This document shows, piece by piece, positions 1 to 9,827 of a stretch of 41,250 bases of DNA; the first letter of the stretch is position 1; each line of letters opens with the position of its first letter. The notes beneath the pieces are model-generated. The model made no database searches, was not told the DNA's origin, and saw only the letters and a program-made list of their open reading frames with translations. Origin of the DNA: Streptomyces niphimycinicus (GTDB lineage Bacteria > Actinomycetota > Actinomycetes > Streptomycetales > Streptomycetaceae). Both the position numbers and the translations under genes were made by a program. The DNA lies in the NCBI RefSeq assembly GCF_018883605.1, contig NZ_JAHLEM010000173.1, forward strand, positions 1-41,250, read 5' to 3'.

Positions 1-133
1 GTGGTTTCCGGTGATCGTTCTGCGTAGAGAACAGAAATGATCACCCACGGGCATCCTGCTGTCGGGGCCACCCAACACCCCGGGATCTCACACAACGTGA
101 CAGCCGATCAGCCCACTCAAGGCCACACACCGC

Positions 134-229
134 TCAACTTCGAAGACCCGACATACCCTCAGCCGCCGCTATGGCGGCGAGCCGGTTTCGGGCCTCTTCG
201 GGGATACGGACGTTCGCGTCGGACATCAT
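134..229 (-). pseudogene. Truncated ribbon-helix-helix antitoxin-like stub
   Basis: Reading leftwards from an ATG at 229, 31 codons precede a stop. The first 27 or so (NVRIPEEARNRLAAIAAAEG) look like the N-terminus of Streptomyces MazE/RHH-type antitoxins, in which a beta strand (NVRIP) is followed by an amphipathic helix. A purine-rich ribosome site (AGGGAG) lies upstream. Similarity stops after EGMS, so the rest of the antitoxin and any toxin partner are missing. The IS701 element begins only 20 bp upstream of the start codon. Identification is by motif memory only and the stub is too short to be functional. Confidence 0.45.
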
Positions 230-251
230 CGTGCTCCCTTCCACACCCTAG

Positions 252-357
252 TACTCCAGTCGCAGTTCGCTATCGCTGCTGGTCAGAGCCCTGTTTTGGA
301 GTGTACTTGACTGATGCCCCGCCAGGTGGCGGAAGTTCGTGACCTCGGGTGCGGCGG
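252..357. repeat. Left terminal inverted repeat of IS701 copy 1 (partner 1670-1775)
   Basis: About 106 bp here are repeated in inverse orientation at 1670-1775 with only about three mismatches. This is unusually long for IS701 terminal repeats. The right copy overlaps the 3' end of the transposase frame, so the last codons of the transposase are encoded by the repeat. Confidence 0.9.
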
Positions 358-1757
358 GCCGTTGTGCTTGTCCTGCAAGATGATGTGCGGCCCGATGTCT
401 GGTCGGCGGAACTGGAAGAGTTGCTGGTGCGGATCGGTCACCGGTTCGGGCGGGTGGATCTGCGGCGGCGAATGCGGGCCTATGCGCACGGCCTGCTCGG
501 GCCGGTGGGCCGCAAGAACAGCTGGCATCTGGCCGAGCATGCCGGTCACCGCACTCCCGCCGGACTGCAGCACCTGCTGAGCCGTGCCTGCTGGGAGCCC
601 GACGAGATCCGCGATGACCTGCAGGAATACGTCGCCGAGAGACTCGGGGACCCGGCTGGTGTGCTGATCATCGACGACACCGGGTTCATCAAGAAGGGCA
701 CGGTCTCGGCCGGGGTGCAGCGGCAGTACTCCGGCACCGCCGGTCGCACGGAGAACTGCCAGATCGGCGTCTTCGCCGCCTACGCCACCGTCAGAGGCCG
801 GGCGCTGGTGGACCGGGAACTGTACCTGCCGAAGTCCTGGACCTGCGATCCACACCGCTGCGCCCAGGCGAAAATCCCCGACGAGCGCGCGTTCGCCACC
901 AAGGGCGACCTTGCGAAGGCGATCATCATGCGGGCACTGGCCTCGCCGCTGCCGATCGCCTGGGTGACCGCCGACTCGGCCTACGGCCAGGAGTGGCGGC
1001 TGCGCCGCATGCTGGAGGAATTCGGCGTCGGCTACGTCCTGGCCGTGCCGAAGTCCCAGCATGTCCACGCCGTCGGCCGCATCGACTTCGCCATCGCCCA
1101 GGCTCCCGCCGACGCGTGGGAACGCCACTCCTGCGGGGCCGGCGCGAAGGGGCCACGCGTCTACGACCGGGCCGCAGCGCGGCTGCCCGCCATCGACGAC
1201 TTCGACGGTGACCAGCCCACCCACGACCGCTGGGTGCTGGCCCGCCGCAGCCTTGCCCGCCCGGACGAGATCGCCTACCACCTCGCCTACGCGCCGGCCG
1301 CCACTCCCGTCGCCGAACTGGTGCGGATCGCCGGGACGCGCTGGGCGATCGAGGAGGCATTCCAGGCCGCGAAGAACGAGTGCGGCCTGGATCAATACGA
1401 GGTCCGCCGGTATCCGGGCTGGTACCGGCACATCACCCTGGCCATGCTCGCCCACGCTTTCCTCGCCGCCATGGCCGCCGCCGCGGGGACCAAAAGGGGG
1501 GCGGCAGAAACGGTTCCGACGCCCTCGCACCGCTCACCGTGGCGGAAATCCGGCGACTCCTGGCAACTGGCCGCCCCACACCGACGCACCTGCGGCACAC
1601 CGGCCACGCACTGAACTGGTCCCGCTGGCGCCGCCGTCACCAGGCCACCGCCCGCCGCTGCCACTACCACCGCCGCACCCGAGGTCACGAACTCCCGCCA
1701 CCTGACGGGGCACCAGTCAAGTACACTCCAAAACAGGGCTCTGACCAGCAGCGATAG
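349..1757 (+). pseudogene. IS701-family DDE transposase, frameshifted near the C-terminus
   Basis: The frame opens at a GTG (349) and reads about 385 codons of an IS701-type transposase. The DDE residues are visible: Asp in IIDDTGFIKKG, Asp in WVTADSAYGQ and Glu in RWAIEEAFQAAK, followed by the family signature CGLDQYEVR. Around 1489-1500, at a run AAAAGGGGGG, the family-like sequence moves to another frame, where APLTVAEIRRLL and WSRWRRRHQ give the normal C-terminus to a stop at 1757. The zero-frame codons do not form a classic X-XXY-YYZ slippery heptamer. The shift is therefore either a mutation, slippage on the homopolymer, or a sequencing error in the G run. Confidence 0.85.
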
Positions 1758-1779
1758 CGAACTGCGACTGGAGTACTAG

Positions 1780-2022
1780 GACTGCAACGACACTTCGTGG
1801 CGTCCTCTGCGTCTGTAGTGACTGATGCGGGCTCGGGCCTGGCTTCTTCTGCGCCATAGCGACCAGGCGATGACGTGCTGGATGCCGCGATGGATGGGAG
1901 CAGGGGCTGTGTGTGGCGTTCACACTCCCTGTTATCCTCAAAACACGTGTTTTCATAGGTGTTCACACTCGGCGCGGCAGGTCTTGTCCAGAAGACACAT
2001 GCCTGACTCAAGGAGAATAACG
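1780..2022 (+). promoter_or_regulatory. Upstream region of the thioesterase gene with palindrome and direct repeats
   Basis: This gap contains no gene I can support. At 1940-1953 lies the perfect 14-bp palindrome AAAACACGTGTTTT. It is flanked symmetrically by two copies of GTTCACACTC (1918-1927 and 1961-1970). The arrangement, about 70-100 bp before the start codon at 2023, looks like an operator. An AAGGAG ribosome site sits at 2010-2015. Confidence 0.55.
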
Positions 2023-2487
2023 ATGGCCGGCATCATTCCCTCCGTCGACACCGCGGGCCCCGATGTCGGCGTCCTGGTGCCGGTGGCCGTTCACTTCGAC
2101 GAACTGGACTCGATGGGCCTGCTGCACAACGGCCGGTACCAGGTGCTGGTCGAGCGGGCGTGGGGAGAGTTCTGGCGGGCCAGAGGCATCGGCGGCGAGA
2201 GTGGTATCGAAGGGGACGGCTTCAACGTCGCCAAGACGTTCAACATCACCTACGAGCTCCCCGTGTCGGGGGTCGGCGAGTTCGCCGTGCACCTGTGGAT
2301 GAAGCGCCTGGGCACCACGTCCGCCACCGCAGGCTACCGAGTGTGCTCGGCCGACGGGGAGACGACGTACGCGCACGGCACCCGCAGCGTCGTCCGCCTC
2401 GACTGCACCACCCTGACGCCCGTGCCCTGGTCGGAGCGGGTCCGGGAGATCGCTCGGACCATCGGTCTGCCGGAGGAGAATGCCTGA
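2023..2487 (+). CDS. Hotdog-fold acyl-CoA thioesterase
   Basis: A 154-aa protein with the 4-hydroxybenzoyl-CoA thioesterase (YbgC/FcbC-like) hotdog pattern. The N-terminal strand VAVHFDELDSMG leads into LLHNGRYQVLVERA, where the Asp of DELDSMG occupies the usual catalytic position and the following segment forms the central helix. Family members hydrolyse acyl-CoA or acyl-carrier thioesters as cytosolic homotetramers or dimers; the substrate cannot be read from sequence. The start at 2023 is chosen because AAGGAG lies seven bases upstream, and the longer frame has no such site. Length is normal for the family. A methyltransferase gene follows 124 bp downstream on the same strand, so co-transcription is possible. 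Upstream lies the ACACGTGT palindrome. Confidence 0.8.
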   Translation: MAGIIPSVDTAGPDVGVLVPVAVHFDELDSMGLLHNGRYQVLVERAWGEFWRARGIGGESGIEGDGFNVAKTFNITYELPVSGVGEFAVHLWMKRLGTTSATAGYRVCSADGETTYAHGTRSVVRLDCTTLTPVPWSERVREIARTIGLPEENA

Positions 2488-2611
2488 GGCGGGGCTCCGC
2501 CGGGGTGAGCGACCTCGTCTTACGAGCGGCGGCGCGGCGGCCTGGCCGACGGCGTCCACCGCGCCCGACACACAGCCCTGCGCGCAGGGCGTTCGCCACG
2601 CAGGGAGAGAC

Positions 2612-3508
2612 ATGGCCGACACAGCCCCAGAGAGCAGCACCCGTGTCGCGGGTGTGGGACGCACCGCCCTCCTGGTCGCCGCGGCGCGGGCGATCGAGAC
2701 GTCGCGGCCGGACGCGCCGGCGCGGGACGCGTACGCGGAGCACTTCGTCCGCGCCGCGTCCGGCTGCGCCGACTGGCCGCGCCGCTTCGAGGAGGTGCCC
2801 GACGGCGACGCCGATCCGCTGTGGGGCAGGCTGGCCCGCTTCTTCGGCCTGCGCACCCGCGTCTTCGACGACTTCCTGCTCAGCGCCGCGGCCGGCGGCT
2901 GCCGTCAGGTGGTCGTGCTGGGCGCCGGTCTGGACACCCGCGCCTACCGGTTGCCGTGGCCGGACGGCAGCACCGTCTTCGAGATCGACCAAGAGGAGGT
3001 GCTCGCCTTCAAGCAGTCCGTCCTGGACACGCTGGGCGCCGTGCCGCGGGCTGGACACGTCGCCCTCGCCGCCGACCTGCGCCGGGACTGGACCGGTGCA
3101 CTGACCGCGGCCGGCTTCGATCCGACGCGCCCGACGGCGTGGCTCGCCGAGGGACTGGTGCCGTATCTGCCGCCGGTCGCGGAGTGGGAGTTGCTCGCGA
3201 CTATCAACGCGCACAGCAGTCGGGGCAGCGTGCTCGGCTGCGAGGTCAAGTACGGGGTGAACCCGGCCGGGCAGCGCGACTATCCCGTCTACGCGGCGGT
3301 GCGGGAGCGGCTCGGGATTGACCTGCTCGCCCTGTTCAGTACGGAGCCCCGTCCGGACACCGTCGCCGACCTGACCGCCCGGGGCTGGAGCACGGCCGTG
3401 CACACCCCGTTCGACGTCCCGGGGCGCCATGACGACGCTCTGCGACCCGTGCCGGACGACGCGCTGGCCGCCAACCGGTGGATTCTCGCCGTCCGCTCCT
3501 CGGCCTGA
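2612..3508 (+). CDS. Class I SAM-dependent methyltransferase (TIGR00027/LCM type)
   Basis: A 298-aa protein of the actinobacterial SAM-dependent methyltransferase family related to leucine carboxyl methyltransferases. The diagnostic motif VVLGAGLDTRAYRLPWP (about residue 100) is the SAM-binding glycine loop, followed by an acidic strand end in FEIDQEEVLAFK and the later motif WLAEGLVPYLPP. The start at 2612 has GGGAGAG upstream. A longer frame from 2480 overlaps the thioesterase stop but has poor sequence and no ribosome site. Family members O-methylate small molecules, in some cases polyketides; the substrate here is unknown. Length is as expected and there is no visible lesion. Confidence 0.85.
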   Translation: MADTAPESSTRVAGVGRTALLVAAARAIETSRPDAPARDAYAEHFVRAASGCADWPRRFEEVPDGDADPLWGRLARFFGLRTRVFDDFLLSAAAGGCRQVVVLGAGLDTRAYRLPWPDGSTVFEIDQEEVLAFKQSVLDTLGAVPRAGHVALAADLRRDWTGALTAAGFDPTRPTAWLAEGLVPYLPPVAEWELLATINAHSSRGSVLGCEVKYGVNPAGQRDYPVYAAVRERLGIDLLALFSTEPRPDTVADLTARGWSTAVHTPFDVPGRHDDALRPVPDDALAANRWILAVRSSA

Positions 3509-3766
3509 ACCCCGTGCCGGGTGGGGGCTCTGGAAGGCTCACCCGGGCGCCTGCGTGCAAGCGGTCGCTCCGGTTCGAGGGGCGAGGCAAACCGCCGGGG
3601 GAACGTGCCGGCGGCCCGGCCTCGGTTGCGCGAACCGGATATCTCCGTCATCCATGTCGCCGGGCGGCAGTCAAATGACTGATACGAAAGGCGCCGACGG
3701 TTTCGACAATGAGGACACTGGTGACGATCCGGAAGGGAACCGCATACCCATGACGGTCATCGACAG

Positions 3767-3952
3767 GGCTGGACGGAGGACGTCGATGTGGTCGATGCGT
3801 TGGTACAGACGTTCTCCGCGGTCATCGAAGGGGTACGGGAGCGCATCGAGAGCACCGGCCCGGCCGATGCGGTGACGCAAGACCTGCTGATCAGCCTGGC
3901 CGGCGACCTGGAGAAGCAGAGCTGGATGTTCCAGGCCGAGGACCGGAGCTGA
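3767..3952 (+). pseudogene. C-terminal fragment of a Dps/ferritin-like protein
   Basis: This frame reads GWTEDVDVVDALVQTFSAV and ends LAGDLEKQSWMFQAEDRS, which is the last 60 or so residues of bacterial Dps proteins (DNA-binding ferritin-like proteins that store iron and protect against peroxide). The N-terminal two thirds, with the ferroxidase residues and the start, are absent. A short unrelated frame from ATG 3675 runs into it in another phase. It is a deletion remnant with no function expected. Confidence 0.75.
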
Positions 3953-4070
3953 GGCGAGTGGGGACGGTTCGCCTTCTGCCACGTATTGCCTCCATGAGCA
4001 ACTGTTCGTCGCCGCCGCCGCGACCGGTTTCCTCCTGCTGCTCGTCGCCGACCTTCTCTTCTCCGGCGTC

Positions 4071-4101
4071 AAAGGGGCATGCGCACCGCGCATGCCCCTT
4101 T
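4071..4101. terminator. Strong hairpin, probable terminator
   Basis: AAAGGGGCATGCG at 4071-4083 pairs perfectly with 4089-4101 around a 5-nt loop, giving a 13-bp stem. It lies between the dps remnant and the end of the tnpB remnant. It is symmetric enough to terminate transcription from both sides. Confidence 0.7.
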
Positions 4102-4109
4102 GACGCGTC

Positions 4110-4262
4110 CTACCGTCCGGGCTCGCCCGGCACCACGAGACCCTCAACCGTCACGTCAGAGACCGCCCGGCGCAGGTCCGTCCATGCCGCATCCGAGATG
4201 GCACGCGCGAGCTTGCCGTTCTTCAGCAGGTTACGGACGGTCAGGTCCTCGATCACGAGTCG
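4110..4262 (-). pseudogene. tnpB: TnpB (IS200/IS605 OrfB) remnant
   Basis: The minus strand reads VIEDLTVRNLLKNGKLARAI then SDAAWTDLRR, a conserved block of actinobacterial TnpB proteins containing the glutamate of the RuvC-like site. After this block the sequence leaves the family and ends at a stop at 4110. The zinc-finger segment and the N-terminal half are missing. TnpB is the RNA-guided nuclease associated with IS200/IS605 elements; this copy is an internally deleted relic. Confidence 0.6.
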
Positions 4263-4300
4263 GGTAGCCGGGGCGCAGCGATGCGCCCCGGCTACCCGAC
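4259..4300. terminator. Long perfect hairpin at the edge of the tnpB remnant
   Basis: A 19-bp perfect stem (4259-4277 with 4282-4300) closes on the 4-nt loop GCGA. The left arm overlaps the first codons of the tnpB remnant on the minus strand. It may be a terminator or a rearrangement joint, since such a long perfect stem is unusual for a simple terminator. Confidence 0.55.
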
Positions 4301-4451
4301 TACTTGAACGCCCGCTTGACCTGCTGCATCACACTTGACGGTCAATCAGTTCCCCTGTGAGTCAAGGGTGTCGACCAGTAGCCCGTGGACGCCGCGTCGC
4401 CCTGACGGCGATTCGAATTTCCCTGCCCTGCTCCGCAGGAGTCCGTTTCCT

Positions 4452-4471
4452 CCCCAACCTGAAGACCGGGG
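4452..4471 (-). repeat. IS605-like end hairpin remnant
   Basis: On the minus strand the sequence CCCCGGTCTTCAGGTTGGGG is followed by AGGAAACGGACTCC. It resembles the subterminal hairpin found at the right end of actinobacterial IS200/IS605 elements, where the omega RNA ends. It lies upstream rather than downstream of the tnpB remnant, so it may belong to a different lost element. Weakly supported. Confidence 0.3.
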
Positions 4472-4491
4472 TATCCACGGAGAAATCCCGA

Positions 4492-5170
4492 TCACACTTT
4501 GTCCGGTTGCTCGGAAACGTTGCCCTCGTGCTCCTCCCGCAGCCACTCGGAGTGGTACCGCTCGGCCCAGGACTGGCTGACGTATCCGGTGCGCATGCCC
4601 AGCCGCGCCTCGGGGTCCTCGAACGCCGTGCGCATGTGTCCGAACAGGACGAAGGTGATCGTCCAGGCGAGCAGATCGTGGATGAAGATCGCGCTGGTGC
4701 GGGAGATAAAGGGCGCCAGTCCCATGAGCCACATCAGCAGACCGGTGAACATCATCACGAGGACGGCGCCGGCGATCCAGCCCGCGTAGAGCTTCTGGCC
4801 CGCGTTGAACTTGCCGGCCGGGCGTACGGCGCCTGCGCGCGGCTTGCGGCCACTGCCGGTCGTACGCCGCGAAGCGGTTCAGTCGGCGCAGGTCCGCGCG
4901 GAAATCGGCGGTCAGGAGCCCCAGCAGGAAGGGCAGCGGCAGGCAGATGCCCGACCACTTGTGCACGGTGGCCACCAGGTACCGCCGCCCGACGAGCTGA
5001 GCGAGCGGCCCGAGGTGGAGGCAAGCGGCCGAGACCAGGCACAGCAGCATCAGCCAGCCGGTGGCCCGGTGAACCATGCGCTGGGCGGTGCCGAACCGGC
5101 GGATGCCCCCGGCGGGGTCAGGACCCGTCGCCGTGCCGGTCGGCGCCGTCGAGCCAGCCGTCGATCGCAT
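4492..5170 (-). pseudogene. Cytochrome b561-type membrane subunit, frameshifted
   Basis: The N-terminal frame (from 5170 or an internal ATG near 5078) reads a b-type cytochrome domain with TM segments in WLMLLCLVSAACLHLGPLA and ICLPLPFLLGLLTADF and a likely haem-ligand histidine in TVHKWSG. Near 4840-4850 the family sequence shifts to another frame (RPAGKFNAGQKLYAGW), then continues with MMMFTGLLMWLMGL and FIHDLLAWTITFVLFGHMR, including further histidines, to the stop at 4492. One missing base explains the break. Such proteins (formate dehydrogenase gamma or YedZ-like) pass electrons between quinone and a periplasmic-side molybdoenzyme. Its start overlaps the end of the molybdopterin oxidoreductase gene, which implies an operon. 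Confidence 0.75.
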
Positions 5171-5841
5171 ATCCGCGCTCCTCCCAGTAGCCGGGAACGA
5201 CCGTGTCGGTGACCGAGATGCCGAACAGCCACTTGGCCGACTTGTAGAAGTACATGGGGGCCACGTAGAGGCGGACCGGTCCGCCGTGCTCGTGGGGGAT
5301 GGGCTTGTCCTGCATGTTCAGCGCCACCAGGACGTCGGAGCGGCGGGCCTGTGCCAGGCTGAGGCTCTCGCTGTAGGCGCCGTCGAAGCAGGTGAAGCGG
5401 ACCGCCGCGCCCGGGGAACGCACTCCGGCGGCGTCGAGGATGTCCGCGAGTTTCAACCCCTTCGAAGGGTGTCTTGTCCACCCGCCATCCGTCCGTGCAC
5501 AGCATGTCGCGCACGATCCGGGTCTGCGGCATGGCGCGCAGTTCCTCGAGCGTGTAGGTCTTTGGCTTGTCCACCAGTCCGCCGACCCGCAGCGCGTAGT
5601 TCGTCTCGTTCTTGTGCGGCACCGAGCCGACGACGCTGAAGTACCGGAAGCCGCCCGGGTTGGGCAGCAGTCCGGTCAGGCCCGTGGCGTCGACCTGGGA
5701 GGCGGCGCCGAGGAATCCCTCCCAGCCGCGCTGCAGATAGGGCGCGGCGGCGAGCCCGGCGGCGCCCGCGCCGAGCATGCCCCGCATCGCCCGTCGTGCC
5801 ACCGGTGTGCCCTCGGCACTCCGCTTCGGCTTTTCTGCCAT
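5118..5841 (-). pseudogene. Sulfite-oxidase-fold molybdopterin oxidoreductase (YedY/MsrP-like), frameshifted
   Basis: Starting at ATG 5841 (GAAGGAG nine bases upstream), the protein has an N-terminal ARRAMRGMLGAGAAG segment resembling a degenerate twin-arginine signal. The oxidoreductase molybdopterin domain follows: YALRVGGLVDKP, then DMLCTDGWRV, whose Cys is the expected molybdenum ligand. Near 5455-5462 (after TPFEG) the frame breaks. KLADILDAAGV and VRFTCFDGAYSES through YFYKSAKWLFGI continue one frame away to the stop at 5118. Together with the cytochrome b gene behind it, it would form an exported molybdoenzyme with a membrane electron carrier. Both genes carry one single-base lesion, so either the module is dead or both lesions are assembly errors. 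Confidence 0.75.
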
Positions 5842-5914
5842 GGTCCATTGCTCCTTCGGGGTGGCGATGGTCCCGGCGCTATGCGCCGCACGGGGCGGCA
5901 CCGGCCGGGCGGGC

Positions 5915-5926
5915 TCACACGTGTGA
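5915..5926. promoter_or_regulatory. Palindrome TCACACGTGTGA upstream of the molybdoenzyme gene
   Basis: A perfect 12-bp palindrome lies 74 bp before the minus-strand start codon at 5841. It shares the core ACACGTGT with sites at 1940, 11255 and 16488. A plausible operator for the molybdoenzyme/cytochrome pair; the binding protein is unknown. Confidence 0.5.
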
Positions 5927-6056
5927 ACGCGGTCGAGTCATCACGACATCCGTCCCAGTTCAGGCGGTGACGATGCTTCATGCAGCCCTCGGACTGTCAA
6001 CAACGAGACGCGAGCGGCGGGGCACCTCGCACCCGGCCCGACACGCGCCGGCGCAC

Positions 6057-6064
6057 ACACATGT
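6057..6064. promoter_or_regulatory. ACACATGT element upstream of the ABC-F leader
   Basis: ACACATGT occurs within CGCACACACATGTGACC, about 112 bp before the leader peptide start at 6176. It fits the ACAYRTGT pattern shared with other gaps of the window but is only a partial palindrome here. Regulatory role is inferred. Confidence 0.35.
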
Positions 6065-6175
6065 GACCGGACGCACCCCCGCGCCGTCGGCGGACCGGGG
6101 CCGCCTCGGCCCAGCAGGGCCGCGGGAGCTGTTACGCTGTGAGCGACGTAGATCATGTATCAAGGAGTCGCAGAC

Positions 6176-6205
6176 ATGGTGGGTGAAGACGACATCTCCG
6201 GATGA
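6176..6205 (+). CDS. Leader peptide (uORF) of the ABC-F gene
   Basis: A nine-codon frame (MVGEDDISG, then TGA) starts at 6176 with AAGGAG a few bases upstream, the best ribosome site in this gap. Its stop lies in the hairpin TCCGGA-N5-TCCGGA. Short leader peptides of this kind precede many ABC-F and Erm resistance genes, where a drug-stalled ribosome alters downstream RNA folding. Not covered by standard gene calling because of its size. Position and context support it; expression is untested. Confidence 0.5.
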   Translation: MVGEDDISG

Positions 6206-6338
6206 GCTCCGGATCTGACGGCCACCGGACGCGCTGAGGAGCGCCGCCGAGGTGGTCTGTCTTGTCGTACCCCTTTCCCTCACGTCTGCCCAGGGCAGAG
6301 ATATCTTCGCTGCCCGCAATTCGTCCAAGGTCACCCCC
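6206..6338 (+). promoter_or_regulatory. ABC-F leader with mutually exclusive hairpins (candidate attenuator)
   Basis: Between the leader peptide and the ABC-F start, TCTGCCC at 6285-6291 can pair with GGGCAGA at 6293-6299. The same GGGCAG (6293-6298) can instead pair with CTGCCC at 6310-6315. The two structures exclude each other, as in transcription or translation attenuators. A GCGCT-GAGG-AGCGC hairpin lies near 6230-6243. There is no obvious ribosome site directly before 6339 in the linear sequence. Confidence 0.45.
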
Positions 6339-7973
6339 ATGTCCGACGTCGCCATCGTCTGCTCGAACCTGTCCTTCGCCTGGCCCGACGACACCCCCGT
6401 CTTCCACGACCTGTCCTTCGCCGTGGCCGCCAGCCGTACCGGCCTGGTCGCCCCCAACGGCTCCGGTAAGAGCACCCTGCTCAAGCTGGTCGCCGGTGAA
6501 CTGAAACCCGCCACCGGTTCGGTGTCGGTCAGCGGGACGCTGGGCCACCTCCCACAGAGCCTGCCCCTGACCGGCGACCTCACCGTCGCCGAGGTGCTCG
6601 GCATCGCCGGCGTGATCCGCGCCCTGGACGCCGTCGAGTCCGGCGACGTGAGCGAGGAGCACTTCACCACCATCGGTGACGACTGGGACATCGAGGAGCG
6701 CACCCGCGCCCAACTCGACCGCCTGGGCCTCGCCGACCTCACCCTGGACCGCAGCCTGAGCACGCTCAGCGGCGGCCAGGTCGTCTCGCTGGGCCTCGCC
6801 GCCCAGTTGCTCAAGCGCCCGGACGTGCTGCTGCTCGACGAGCCCACCAACAATCTCGACCTTCACGCGCGGCACAAGCTCTACGACGTGCTCGCGGACT
6901 TCACCGGCTGCCTGCTGCTGGTCAGCCACGACCGTGCCCTGCTCGACCGCATGGAACGCATCGCCGAACTCGGCAGCGACGAACTGCGCTTCTATGGCGG
7001 CAACTTCACCGAGTACGAGGAGGCCGTACGCGCCGAGCAGGAGGTCGCCGAGAAGAACGTCCGCAACGCCGAACAGGAGCTGAAGCGGGAGAAGCGGGAG
7101 ATGCAGCAGGCCCGCGAACGCGCCGAGCGCCGCGCAAGCAACGCCGCCCGCAACCTCAAGAACGCCGGCCTGCCCCGTATCTTCGCCGGCAACATGAAGC
7201 GCGGCGCGCAGGAGTCTGCGGGCCGGGCCGGGCAGATGCACGCGGCCCGAGTCAGCGACGCCAAGGCCCGCCTCGACGAGGCCGGACGCGCGCTGCGCGA
7301 GGAGCAGCGTCTTACCCTGGAGCTGCCCGACACCCAGGTACCGGCCGGGCGCAACCTCTTCATCGCCGAGGGGATGCAGGTCCACCACGGCGACCGGCCC
7401 GTGTTCGCCGAAGGGGGGGTCGACCTGACCGTCCGCGGCCCCGAGCGCATCGCGCTGGCCGGGCCCAACGGCGCCGGCAAGACCACCCTGCTGCGGCTGG
7501 TCACCGGCGACCTCGCTCCGGACAGCGGGGACATCAAGCGCAACGACGGCCGGATCGCCTACCTCTCGCAGCGCCTGGACCTACTGGATCTGGACCGCAC
7601 CGTGGCGGAGAACTTCGCCGCGTTCGCCCCCGAGCGGCCCGAGACGGAGCGAATGAACCTGCTCGCCCGCTTCCTCTTCCGGGGCGCCCGGGCACACCTG
7701 CCGGCCGGTGTCCTGTCCGGCGGCGAACGGCTGCGCGCCACCCTGGCCTGCGTGCTGTGCGCCGAACCGGCTCCCCATCTGCTGCTGCTCGACGAGCCCA
7801 CCAACAACCTCGACCTGGTCAGTGCGGGCCAGCTGGAGAGCGCGCTCAATTCTTACCAGGGCGCCTTCATGGTGGTCAGCCACGACGAGCGGTTTCTCTC
7901 CGAGATCGGAGTGAACCGCTGGCTGCGGCTGGCCGACGGAGCGCTCAAGGAGACGGGGGCACCCGCGGTGTGA
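6339..7973 (+). CDS. ABC-F family ATPase (ribosome-protection type)
   Basis: A 544-aa protein with two ABC domains and no membrane segment, the ABC-F layout. Domain 1 has Walker A in APNGSGKSTLLK (about residue 38), signature LSGGQ and Walker B LLLDEPTNNLD. The linker (about residues 225-300) is charged and coiled-coil-like, corresponding to the P-site tRNA interaction motif. Domain 2 has GPNGAGKTTLL, LSGGERLRA and a second LDEPTNNLD. Antibiotic-resistance ABC-F proteins bind the ribosomal E site and dislodge drugs; others are translation factors. The start at 6339 (MSDVAIVCSNLSF) matches family N-termini better than the longer frame at 6252. A leader peptide and alternative hairpins precede it, suggesting drug-inducible control, and a second ABC-F gene follows 77 bp downstream. 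Confidence 0.88.
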   Translation: MSDVAIVCSNLSFAWPDDTPVFHDLSFAVAASRTGLVAPNGSGKSTLLKLVAGELKPATGSVSVSGTLGHLPQSLPLTGDLTVAEVLGIAGVIRALDAVESGDVSEEHFTTIGDDWDIEERTRAQLDRLGLADLTLDRSLSTLSGGQVVSLGLAAQLLKRPDVLLLDEPTNNLDLHARHKLYDVLADFTGCLLLVSHDRALLDRMERIAELGSDELRFYGGNFTEYEEAVRAEQEVAEKNVRNAEQELKREKREMQQARERAERRASNAARNLKNAGLPRIFAGNMKRGAQESAGRAGQMHAARVSDAKARLDEAGRALREEQRLTLELPDTQVPAGRNLFIAEGMQVHHGDRPVFAEGGVDLTVRGPERIALAGPNGAGKTTLLRLVTGDLAPDSGDIKRNDGRIAYLSQRLDLLDLDRTVAENFAAFAPERPETERMNLLARFLFRGARAHLPAGVLSGGERLRATLACVLCAEPAPHLLLLDEPTNNLDLVSAGQLESALNSYQGAFMVVSHDERFLSEIGVNRWLRLADGALKETGAPAV

Positions 7974-8050
7974 GCCGCCAGCGTGTGACATAGCCCGTCC
8001 GAGGCCGTGCGCCCGGCGGGCCGACCACCGATCACGTTGGACGGATCCCC

Positions 8051-9712
<1,662 letters not shown>

Positions 9713-9731
9713 CCTGCGCTCACCGCGCAGG
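9713..9731 (+). terminator. Hairpin immediately after the second ABC-F gene
   Basis: CCTGCGC at 9713-9719 pairs with GCGCAGG at 9725-9731 across the loop TCACC, beginning at the first base after the stop codon. A TATACT box at 9738-9743 just beyond may be the -10 element of the next gene. Confidence 0.45.
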
Positions 9732-9827
9732 GTGCCGTATACTGCGAGCACACCACCCCCAAGGACTCACCGGTCCAACTGGTGATGATCCTTGCCCTCG
9801 ACAGGAGTCACCTGCCAAGATGGTGAT

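Larger units (their letters stand above)
252..1775 (+). mobile_element. IS701-family insertion sequence (copy 1)
   Basis: The element is bounded by long terminal inverted repeats beginning TACTCCAGTCGCAGTTCGC and is flanked on both sides by CTAG (248-251 and 1776-1779), the target duplication expected for IS701-family elements. It carries one transposase gene, which is frameshifted near its 3' end. Its tip sequence differs from that of the second IS701 element at 35974-37391, so the two are distinct ISs using the same target. Confidence 0.9.

Noticed and set aside
283..1530. 415-aa minus-strand open frame over the IS701 element
   Set aside because: Antisense to the transposase, whose DDE motifs are clear on the plus strand.
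2246..3430. 394-aa minus-strand frame across the methyltransferase
   Set aside because: Low-complexity antisense frame; the plus-strand methyltransferase has clear SAM-binding motifs.
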